Shown here: one piece after another, positions 51,101 to 58,567 of the stretch
How the letters are laid out: the number at the start of each line of letters is the position of its first letter
Numbering within the stretch: position 1 is the stretch's first letter
Assembly: GCA_031253985.1 (NCBI GenBank)
Contig: JAIRVH010000099.1
Coordinates: 1-64,000 of the forward strand
Origin: Sphingobacterium sp.
GTDB taxonomy: Bacteria > Bacteroidota > Bacteroidia > Sphingobacteriales > Sphingobacteriaceae
Length of the DNA: 64,000 nt
Direction of reading: 5' to 3'
Made by a program: the position numbers and the translations under genes
Notes under the pieces: generated by a model
The model's database searches: none
What the model saw: the letters and a program-made list of their open reading frames with translations, nothing else
Told to the model about the DNA's origin: nothing

Positions 51101-51624
51101 ACGCTACGTACGACCGGACTGTGATTGGATCACGTATACCCAAATATACCTACGGAATAAATATCGGAATGAACTACAAGGGATTTGATTTTGGGGTACT
51201 TCTTCAAGGTGTAAGCGGTGTCAAAGGATTATTGGACAACTACGCAGGTTTTGCACTTACCCAAAACGGCAATATCCAACGCTGGCAAGCCGACGGCAGA
51301 TGGACGGCGGCAAATCCCGATCGTAACGCTGTCTACCCTCGGATTGAACAGCTGCCAAGCACAGGCACCCCAAATACACTTCTGTCGGACTACTGGATTT
51401 TGGATGCGAGCTACTTGCGCCTCAAGAATGTGCAATTAGGTTATGCCATACCCAAGAACATCTTGGCAAAATGGAGATTGTCAGGCTTAAGAATCTATGC
51501 AAATGCCGAAAATCTATTCACCAAAAGCAACTATAGAAAAGGCTGGGATCCAGAAATTAACTCTAGCGGAGCCTATTACCCCATTATGCGCAATTTTACA
51601 TTTGGGATTAACCTCAGTTTCTAA
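48196..51624 (+). CDS. SusC/RagA TonB-dependent transducer with STN domain
   Basis: STN region (KKMSLVQVLRTIQNQSGVPFLLNGKEL), regulatory-like domain, plug (EEVVVVGYGTTKKKELIGSVSQV). Confidence 0.95.
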   Translation: MNFKFLVHRNRITVNIPKQWKTKMKLSAFFTLACVVKLSAASYAQSITIDAKKMSLVQVLRTIQNQSGVPFLLNGKELAEIKIEAQVRNMPLEKAIQVLLKDQPVEWSFKDNMLVVTKLKANYPTYELPNNYTLVQQNRTIKGNVRDSKGTILQGATIMIKGSTKATTTDASGNFQIEANNNAVIVVKMIGYQSKEILLSNQLYLNIELSQHIDALEEVVVVGYGTTKKKELIGSVSQVDGKQLAKRTVPQLAQALTGQMPGVTVIQRSGQPGAANNTIQIRGVGSFGASTDALILVDGIPTNSFNDIDPNDVASISVLKDASSAAIYGARAANGVILVTTKTGAAGGKLTVNYNGYYGIQKPTAFPEFVNSWEYASLLNETTSGGGGYTAEEIQKFKDGSDPDNYPNADYMASSFKSQAAQTGHNLNISNTTDKIQYTLSAGYLNQKGIVIKNNFDKYNIRLNLISNLNDKLKLTTRVAAIQTDTDEPAAPATLDFSRMTDIISQVIRYPAIYPIRLSNGDWGAGNNLKGTPVSFLESESFYTEKVSNISGNARLDWKPISDLTLSAIGGYTQTNGRTKLFRASQRINNSITLGPSSLNQTAPYETYKTFQALADYTKAFGSHNLKILGGYSFEKGYSEGLSAYRQNFPSNDLTELNVGSPDGQQNSGTASEWALESLFARVQYNYAKKYLVEGVVRYDGSSRFPTNKKYATFPSIAVGWLLSEESFIKDRYSWIDELKIKGSYGVLGNQNIVSNVQQRVVSNYPYQDVLNPGYNYPFGNTISPGVARTTIVDPTLRWESTRTSDVGLEVALFKNLLTFSSTYYNRFTYDILVSPGSSVSKVLGFEVGVQNSGKLRNSGWEFTLGHQKKLNDFAYNVNLNFSTVKNSVVDLGVGNINQPNGLVGNGSTLFIGYPIQAYYGYQADGLFIDATDIASWPNQTSINPKPQPGDIRYKDISGPDGVPDGKVDATYDRTVIGSRIPKYTYGINIGMNYKGFDFGVLLQGVSGVKGLLDNYAGFALTQNGNIQRWQADGRWTAANPDRNAVYPRIEQLPSTGTPNTLLSDYWILDASYLRLKNVQLGYAIPKNILAKWRLSGLRIYANAENLFTKSNYRKGWDPEINSSGAYYPIMRNFTFGINLSF

Positions 51625-51641
51625 CCAAACGATTAAAAATC

Positions 51642-53297
51642 ATGTTACACATCAGATATAAACATATAAAATTGGCCTTATGCATTCTTTTTGCATCAAG
51701 CTTCAACATCAGCTGCAAAAAGCAACTGGAAACCAATCCGCTTGATAAATTTGCCAACGAAACCTTTTGGACCAGCGAAACGAATGCCAAAGCAGCCTTG
51801 ACAGGCTTATACAAAGCTGAAATCCAGATGAATTCTCTTGCGGAATTCAGTCCTACCGATTGGTGGTCTTACAATGGTCTTCTCTATTTAGAGTTTGCGT
51901 CGGACAACGCCTATGATAGACGTGGCGATAATTCGGTTTTCAATAAACTATCCGATGGCACATTAACGAGCAATAATGGCAATTTGGACAATTATTGGAT
52001 GTATACCTATAAGAAAATCGCCCGTGTCAATTATTTTTTGGAGAATATTGATAAAACGCCGATTGCAGCGGATCTGCTCACACGCTTCAAGGCAGAAGCA
52101 CGCTTTATACGTGCCTGTCAATATTTCTACCTTTCTCAATACTGGGGCGACGTTCCCCTAGTGACCAAAACCTTGACGCCCAATGAGGCCAATCAGGTAT
52201 CCAAAGCCAAAAAACAGGAACTAGTCACTTTTGTGGAACGTGAACTGCAGGAAGCTGCAAACGACCTGCCTAGCTACGGCAAATTAACGGCCGCCGAACG
52301 GGGCCGTGCGAGCAAACAGGCAGCACTTGCTTTCCTCGGACGCCTGCAGCTTGCAGAGAAATCGTACGCCGACGCTATCAAAAGCTATGAACAAATTATC
52401 AATGCCAACGAAAATACAATAGACCCTAATTATTCAGGTTTATTTAATGGTACCAATGAATCCAGTAAAGAGATCATTTTTGCAACCCAATACCTTGCTG
52501 ATCTGGCAGGAAACGGGATGTTCCAGCACAATTTTCCCGCGGTCGCTGGAGGTTGGCATCTCCACTGCCCCCTCGGTAGCCTTGTAGAGAGCTATGGTTT
52601 TACAGATGGAACGGCATTTTCGTATGATGATGCGCGATATAACGCACAAGACATCAGCAAAAACCGGGACCCCAGGTTAGCATTCACCGTGATAACGAAT
52701 GGTGACCGCTTTAAAAATTTAAAATATACCTCACACCCAGACTCTACATTGTCAATTGATCAGCTAACGACAACAAAACAGGCAACACGTACGGGCTACG
52801 GATTACGCAAGTTCAACGACGAAGGGTTCAGCGGAAATTTACAAAATTCGGGAGCCGATATTCCTGTCATCCGCTATGCGGAGGTTCTACTTAGTTACCT
52901 GGAGGCAAAACTCGAAAATGGCGACCCGATTACAAGCGATCTATTGGACAAAACCATCAATACGGTTAGAAGAAGAAGCAGCGTTAATATGCCACCAATT
53001 AGTGTACAAGGAAGTGCTTCATTACGTTCGGCATTGCGTAACGAAAGGCGCGTTGAACTCGCACTGGAAGGCCTGCGCTACTGGGATCTGCTACGCTGGG
53101 GCATTGCAAAAGATGTATTGAAAGGTGATTTTTACGGAGCTCCGTTTCCGGGTGCAAAAAATCTCCGCATAAAAACAGGTGGAAGCAAAGATCCGTATAG
53201 CCGCTGGTACGTCACCAGTAAGTCTTTTAGAGCCGGTCAGGATGAACATTGGCCAATTCCACAGAATGAGGTTAATATCAATCCAAATTTAAAATAG
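51642..53297 (+). CDS. RagB/SusD family outer membrane lipoprotein
   Basis: SFNISCKKQLETNPLDKFANETFW, RFKAEARFIRACQYFYLSQYWGDVPLVT, RRVELALEGLRYWDLLRWG. Confidence 0.94.
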   Translation: MLHIRYKHIKLALCILFASSFNISCKKQLETNPLDKFANETFWTSETNAKAALTGLYKAEIQMNSLAEFSPTDWWSYNGLLYLEFASDNAYDRRGDNSVFNKLSDGTLTSNNGNLDNYWMYTYKKIARVNYFLENIDKTPIAADLLTRFKAEARFIRACQYFYLSQYWGDVPLVTKTLTPNEANQVSKAKKQELVTFVERELQEAANDLPSYGKLTAAERGRASKQAALAFLGRLQLAEKSYADAIKSYEQIINANENTIDPNYSGLFNGTNESSKEIIFATQYLADLAGNGMFQHNFPAVAGGWHLHCPLGSLVESYGFTDGTAFSYDDARYNAQDISKNRDPRLAFTVITNGDRFKNLKYTSHPDSTLSIDQLTTTKQATRTGYGLRKFNDEGFSGNLQNSGADIPVIRYAEVLLSYLEAKLENGDPITSDLLDKTINTVRRRSSVNMPPISVQGSASLRSALRNERRVELALEGLRYWDLLRWGIAKDVLKGDFYGAPFPGAKNLRIKTGGSKDPYSRWYVTSKSFRAGQDEHWPIPQNEVNINPNLK

Positions 53298-53371
53298 TAC
53301 CTTGGGTATCGTTAATTGTCCAAGGATACCCTTAACCATAAACGATACCCTTTAAACATAATTTAAAGTAT

Positions 53372-54892
53372 ATGAAGAAGTCACTATCCCTCACTTTATT
53401 ATTCTCCTCGAGCCTCTTTGTTGCGCTCCCCTTTGTTGGTTTTGCCCAAAAGGCAGGCAAACCAAATGTGATTTATATTTATGCAGATGATCTTGGTTTT
53501 GGTGATTTAAGTAGTTATGGCGCCAAACAAATTGAAACTCCCAACCTAGATAAGCTTGCCCAAAGCGGAACGCGATTTACCAATGCACATAGTACATCAG
53601 CAACCTGTACCCCTTCTCGTTTTGCATTGATGACCGGAACTTATCCTTGGCGTCAGGAAGGTACAGGTATTCTGCCCGGCGATGCCAAGCTGATCGTTCC
53701 AACGGATAAAATTACGTTGCCCAAAGTATTTAAACATGCGGGTTATGCGACGGCTATTGTTGGAAAATGGCATATGGGACTTGGCAATCAGGTCCAAAAA
53801 GACTGGAATGCTCCCATCAAACCGGGGCCTAATGATGTAGGTTTTGACTATTCGTTTATTTTTCCTGCAACGGCAGACCGCGTCCCCACCGTATTCCTCG
53901 AAAATGATCAGGTCGTCGCAGCAGAGGCGAATGACCCAATCCTGGTCGATTACGAAAAGAAAATCGGCAACGACCCTACGGGCAAAGAGCATCCCGAATT
54001 GCTCAAAATGCATTCCTCACCTGGTCAGGGGCACAATCAGACTATTGTCAACGGTATCGGAAGGATAGGTTACATGAGTGGTGGCACGCGTGCGCGATGG
54101 GTGGATGAAGAAGTCTCCACAACATTTCTTCACAAAGCCCAAGACTTTATCTCCGCGCACCAAAACAAACCGTTCTTCCTCTACTTCTGCTTAACAGAAC
54201 CACACGTACCCCGTATGCCGGCAACACAATTTAAAGGGAAGAGCAAACTTGGTTATCGCGGCGACGCAATTCTTCAATTGGACTGGACGGTTGGACAAAT
54301 CCAACAGCAATTGCAACTTCTGGGGCTCGACAAAAACACCATTATAATTTTCAGCAGCGACAACGGACCAGTTCTCGACGACGGCTATATAGATGGCGCT
54401 GTGGCCCTACAAAATGGCCATTTACCTGCTGGTCCACTGCGCGGGGGTAAATATAGTATCTTCGAAGGTGGAACCCGGGTACCATTTATCGTCAGTGGCA
54501 AGGGTGTTGCACAAGGCAAAGTGTCGAATGCATTAATTAGCCAGATAGATCTGTTGGCAACGAGTGCCCAACTGCTGGATATTCCACTAAAAGCCGACGA
54601 AGCAAAAGACAGCAAGCCACTCTTGACGACTTTAACGGGTCAAGATAACAAGGGCCGCACGAGCATGGTTCAGCATGCACAGACATTGGCTATCGTAAAG
54701 GACGACTGGAAATATATTGCTCCGAGTAAAGGGGCCCCCTATATGAAATTAACGGACACGGAAACAGGAAGTCTTCCCGAAGACCAATTGTATGATCTCA
54801 AAAACGATATCGGTGAAAAACATAATGTTGCTTCAAAATATCCCGAAAAGGTCGCTGAACTCAAACAATTGTTGGAAGGAGAACGAAAATAA
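53372..54892 (+). CDS. Arylsulfatase-type sulfatase (Cys-type)
   Basis: IYIYADDLGFGDLSSYGA, active-site C-T-P-S-R (SATCTPSRFALMTG), IIFSSDNGPV; secreted. Confidence 0.93.
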   Translation: MKKSLSLTLLFSSSLFVALPFVGFAQKAGKPNVIYIYADDLGFGDLSSYGAKQIETPNLDKLAQSGTRFTNAHSTSATCTPSRFALMTGTYPWRQEGTGILPGDAKLIVPTDKITLPKVFKHAGYATAIVGKWHMGLGNQVQKDWNAPIKPGPNDVGFDYSFIFPATADRVPTVFLENDQVVAAEANDPILVDYEKKIGNDPTGKEHPELLKMHSSPGQGHNQTIVNGIGRIGYMSGGTRARWVDEEVSTTFLHKAQDFISAHQNKPFFLYFCLTEPHVPRMPATQFKGKSKLGYRGDAILQLDWTVGQIQQQLQLLGLDKNTIIIFSSDNGPVLDDGYIDGAVALQNGHLPAGPLRGGKYSIFEGGTRVPFIVSGKGVAQGKVSNALISQIDLLATSAQLLDIPLKADEAKDSKPLLTTLTGQDNKGRTSMVQHAQTLAIVKDDWKYIAPSKGAPYMKLTDTETGSLPEDQLYDLKNDIGEKHNVASKYPEKVAELKQLLEGERK

Positions 54893-56385
54893 TGAGAATA
54901 AAAATTGGACTTTCCCTCATCCTGCTTGGATGGGGGACCCTTTTTGCACAGCAAAAGAAAAAACAGCATAAACTCCCTAATATCATCTTCTTTTATGCAG
55001 ACGATTTAGGATATGCCGAAACCGAGCCTTATGGGCAGCGTTTGATCAAAACACCCAATATCCAGCAACTGGCACATGAGGGTATGCGCTTTATCAATCA
55101 TTACACAAGTACACCTGTATGTGCCCCAGCCCGATGCATGTTATTAACGGGCAAGCATGGCGGCCAATCTTACATCCGTGGAAATTATGAATTGGGCGGT
55201 TTCGCCGATAGCTTAGAGGCAGGTCAAATGCCGCTTCCCGAAGGAACCTTCACCATGGCTCACCTATTTAAAAAGGCCGGTTACCAGACTGCTGCCATTG
55301 GAAAATGGGGACTTGGCATGAATAATTCTACAGGAAGCCCCAATAAACAGGGATTCGACTATTTCTTCGGTTACCTAGACCAAAAACAGGCACACAATTA
55401 CTACCCCAGCCATCTCTGGGAAAATGAAACAAAATATCCGCTTCAGAATAAGGAAAAATTTGTCCATACACCGTTAGATTCCAACAAGGCCACTCCACAG
55501 GACTTCCAACAGTTCAACGGGAAGGAATATGCACCTGAACTGATGACCGCAAAGGCATTGACCTTTATTGACAAAAACCGAAATAAACCTTTTTTCCTAT
55601 ACTTGCCTTACACGTTGCCGCACCTGTCACTGCGGGTTCCCCAAGAATATGTAGATAGATATAAGGATCTGTTCCATGATAAGCCCTATTACGGACAAGA
55701 TGGCTATACCGCAACCCCCTATCCCAGGGCAACCTATGCCGGTATGATCACCTATCTGGATGACCAGGTAGGTATTCTAATGAAGCATATCAAATCCTTG
55801 GGAATCGATGACAACACCATTATTCTGTTTTCCAGTGACAACGGAACTGGCTTTAATGGGGGTATAGATTACCGCTTTTTCCGTAGTGTCGACTCGCTTA
55901 GGGGATTGAAAATGGATGTTTTTGAAGGCGGTATTAAAGTCCCGTTAATTGTCAGGTGGCCAAACCATATCAAAGCGAATTCTGAGACAGACTTAATTTC
56001 GGCCCAGTACGATCTCATGGCAACCTTCGCACAACTGATTCAGCAGAATCCTGGGCACAGCAATGGTCTATCCTTACTTCCAACCTGGCTCGGGCAAAAG
56101 AATAAACAGAAACATCACCAGTACCTCTATTTTGAATACCCCGAAAAAGGTGGTCAGATCGCTATACGGGAAGGACACTGGAAAGCTATAAAACTCGATT
56201 TAAAGAAGAATCCCAAAGCTAAATGGCAATTATACGATTTGACCACAGATCCTTGGGAAGAAAAGGATCTAGCGGCCCAATACCCGCAATTGATGCCGCA
56301 TTTTGATGAAATTGTTACCAAAGAACACCGACCTGCCCATATACAAGAATGGGAGATTGTAGCCAATAAGATGGTTAAAAAATAA
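54892..56385 (+). CDS. Arylsulfatase-type sulfatase (Cys-type)
   Basis: IFFYADDLGYAETEPYG, active-site C-A-P-A-R (TPVCAPARCMLLTG), ILFSSDNGTG; start overlaps the previous stop by 1 nt. Confidence 0.93.
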   Translation: MRIKIGLSLILLGWGTLFAQQKKKQHKLPNIIFFYADDLGYAETEPYGQRLIKTPNIQQLAHEGMRFINHYTSTPVCAPARCMLLTGKHGGQSYIRGNYELGGFADSLEAGQMPLPEGTFTMAHLFKKAGYQTAAIGKWGLGMNNSTGSPNKQGFDYFFGYLDQKQAHNYYPSHLWENETKYPLQNKEKFVHTPLDSNKATPQDFQQFNGKEYAPELMTAKALTFIDKNRNKPFFLYLPYTLPHLSLRVPQEYVDRYKDLFHDKPYYGQDGYTATPYPRATYAGMITYLDDQVGILMKHIKSLGIDDNTIILFSSDNGTGFNGGIDYRFFRSVDSLRGLKMDVFEGGIKVPLIVRWPNHIKANSETDLISAQYDLMATFAQLIQQNPGHSNGLSLLPTWLGQKNKQKHHQYLYFEYPEKGGQIAIREGHWKAIKLDLKKNPKAKWQLYDLTTDPWEEKDLAAQYPQLMPHFDEIVTKEHRPAHIQEWEIVANKMVKK

Positions 56386-56406
56386 ATCAACTATTTTTTA
56401 ATGTCT

Positions 56407-56452
56407 AAAAACTTGGGTTGTCTGGATTGCATCATGACAACCCAAGTTTTTT
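56407..56452 (+). terminator. Terminator separating sulfatase operon from sigma gene
   Basis: aaaaacttgggttgtc ... gacaacccaagtttttt, 16-bp stem. Confidence 0.85.
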
Positions 56453-56576
56453 ATGTAATTTAGCAAAGCGATTCCTAGTAGGAGCGGCATGTGAATATAC
56501 CTATTGAATAACGTATAGACCCTAAAGGAGAAGAGTGTAATCCGAAGGCAAACGTGAAAATGATCAATAACCAAGT

Positions 56577-57170
56577 ATGCAGCAAAAAGAATCATACATC
56601 CATACGCTGAAAGAAGGTGATGAAACAGCTTTATGCTTTTTTATGGATCATTTTGGCCATTCATTGCGCTATTTCGCCTTTTCCTACCTCCGCAACAAAA
56701 CCGATGCAGAAGAAATTGTCTCCGATGTTTTTGTAAAGCTGTGGAATAATAGACAAAAGGTAGAAAATTATGAAAGCCTTAAAGCCTTTCTTTTTATCGC
56801 GACTAAAAATGCCTGCATTGATATACAAAGAACAGCTCAATTCAAAATACGTAAAGAAGAACTCGATATTCTGCAGCATATGTCGGTTCCGGAAGAAGAT
56901 GTACTCAAGAAAATATTCCGCACTGAACTCACCGAATTGCTGCTTGCTGAAATCAACTTGCTTCCCAGACAGCAGGCACAAATTTGCCGACTCAGCTTTC
57001 TGGACGGTTTGAACACAGAAGAAATTTGTGAAACATTGAACACCACCCCTTCGACCGTCTATTATGCAAGGTCAAAGGCATTATACGCATTAAAAGAACG
57101 GTTTAAATCGAAAAAATTTGAATACCTTACTATTATTATGCTATCCGCATGGTATGCTTTCAAGGGATAA
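56577..57170 (+). CDS. RNA polymerase ECF sigma-70 factor
   Basis: Sigma2 (FAFSYLRNKTDAEEIVSDVFVKLW) and sigma4 (LPRQQAQICRLSFLDGLNTEEICETLNTTPSTVYYARSKALYALK). Confidence 0.92.
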   Translation: MQQKESYIHTLKEGDETALCFFMDHFGHSLRYFAFSYLRNKTDAEEIVSDVFVKLWNNRQKVENYESLKAFLFIATKNACIDIQRTAQFKIRKEELDILQHMSVPEEDVLKKIFRTELTELLLAEINLLPRQQAQICRLSFLDGLNTEEICETLNTTPSTVYYARSKALYALKERFKSKKFEYLTIIMLSAWYAFKG

Positions 57171-57249
57171 ATACCTTCTCACCATCCTTCATATCCTAAC
57201 CTTGAAATAGATCGATATGCTGTCTGCATGGTATGCTTTCAAAGGTTAA
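57138..57249 (+). repeat. 33-bp near-duplicate encoding MLSAWYAFKG*
   Basis: Copy 1 57138-57170 (end of sigma ORF), copy 2 57217-57249; 29/33 identical, four differences all synonymous third positions. Confidence 0.85.
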
Positions 57250-57354
57250 CCTCCTTCAACCAATAGGCCACCTACAGTCTCGCATCAAATTAAAAATACA
57301 AATAGCTGTTTATCAGAATAACTAAGGGGTTGATAATTGGAAAAAACTGGAAAT

Positions 57355-57434
57355 AAAAAAAGCTTAGCATTCGGTCGGGCGACCTGCTAAGCTTTTATAA
57401 ATACCTCTTTGTAAGAGGCAATCAACCTAAACCT
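57355..57434 (-). ncRNA. Putative small RNA with its own promoter and intrinsic terminator
   Basis: Minus strand: TTTG (57469-57466)-N19-TATCTTTG (57446-57439), then about 80 nt with hairpin CCTCTT-ACA-AAGAGG and terminator AAAAGCTTAGCA-GGTCgcccGACC-gaa-TGCTAAGCTTTTTTT. Confidence 0.6.
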
Positions 57435-57438
57435 AGGA

Positions 57439-57469
57439 CAAAGATAATGCTTCAAATGATATAAACAAA
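57439..57469 (-). promoter_or_regulatory. Consensus Bacteroidota promoter for the putative sRNA
   Basis: Exact TTTG-N19-TAnnTTTG on the minus strand with no ORF downstream. Confidence 0.65.
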
Positions 57470-57875
57470 AATTTTGTTATATTTTTTTTCAACTCCCATA
57501 AATTTGTTTTAAGATAGCTGTCACAAAAGGAATAGTAAGTGTACAATGTACACTACAATCTTTTTGCATTTTTCAACAGGTCATTTTTCGACTGCCGACA
57601 TTCAAATCCTCCCACTGCCATATTTAACCCTAGCATTAGTTATATTTATCAATGCACGAGCTGTCATTCTCTTTTATTATTTTCTTTTCCTGAGAAAAGG
57701 AATGGCCCCCATAAATTCACCCATCGACTGACGGCAATTAGGAATTGACTTCTAAATATCTCTGACTGCCCTACTTCCTGTGGACATCGGAACTAAATTT
57801 CAATTATCCAACCTAGGTCATCACAACAGCCGTATTTGTAGGGGCTAAACATGGATATTTCAGTTAATTATTTAG

Positions 57876-57883
57876 TAACTTTG
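57876..57883 (+). promoter_or_regulatory. Putative -7 box (TAACTTTG) of riboflavin synthase gene
   Basis: TAnnTTTG 20 nt upstream of the ATG at 57904. Confidence 0.5.
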
Positions 57884-57903
57884 AATCAATCAAAAAAAAT
57901 AGC

Positions 57904-58494
57904 ATGTTTACTGGAATCATAGAAACCTTAGGAAAAATAGAAAATATCGAACAGGAGAAAAGTAATATCCATTTTTACGTCAGTTCCCCTATATCCAATG
58001 AACTCAAAATAGACCAAAGTGTAAGTCACAATGGTGTTTGTCTTACAGTCGTGGGGTTGAACAATGACCTACATAAAGTTACAGCAATTGATGAAACCTT
58101 GCAGAAGACAAATCTGGCTCAGTTAAAGGTAGGTGACTTGATCAATCTAGAACGTTGTACACTAGCCGGCGGAAGATTTGATGGCCATATCGTTCAGGGC
58201 CATGTCGATCAGACTGCCCTTTGTATCCAAAAGAAAGACGAAAACGGGAGTTTTATTTTCACCTTCCAATATGATGTTTCTAAACAAAATATTACCGTAG
58301 AAAAAGGGTCCATTACTGTAAATGGCATTAGTTTGACGGTCGTAGATTCCAGAGACGATCAGTTTTCCGTTGCAATCATTCCCTATACGCTTGAGCACAC
58401 CAACTTACAGCAGGTTGAAGTGGGTAGCACAGTCAACTTAGAGTTTGATATTATCGGGAAATATGTCACTAAAATTATGGCTTTGCGCGGTTAA
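57904..58494 (+). CDS. ribE: Riboflavin synthase (alpha subunit)
   Basis: MFTGIIETLGKI, SHNGVCLTVV, GGRFDGHIVQGHVD, VNGISLTVV; duplicated lumazine-binding domains. Confidence 0.95.
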   Translation: MFTGIIETLGKIENIEQEKSNIHFYVSSPISNELKIDQSVSHNGVCLTVVGLNNDLHKVTAIDETLQKTNLAQLKVGDLINLERCTLAGGRFDGHIVQGHVDQTALCIQKKDENGSFIFTFQYDVSKQNITVEKGSITVNGISLTVVDSRDDQFSVAIIPYTLEHTNLQQVEVGSTVNLEFDIIGKYVTKIMALRG

Positions 58495-58504
58495 AAAAAT
58501 TCGG

Positions 58505-58543
58505 TAAGCTTCCTTTGGCCGACCTTAGATCAAAGGAAGCTTA
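58505..58543. terminator. Terminator between ribE and the convergent clc gene
   Basis: taagcttcctttg ... caaaggaagctta, 13-bp stem. Confidence 0.75.
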
Positions 58544-58567
58544 TTTCAACGAGTATACCTCCTCGAA

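Noticed and set aside
57539-57748. Two overlapping about 60-70 aa ORFs upstream of ribE
   Set aside because: No start context or protein-like conservation visible; AT-rich intergenic sequence.
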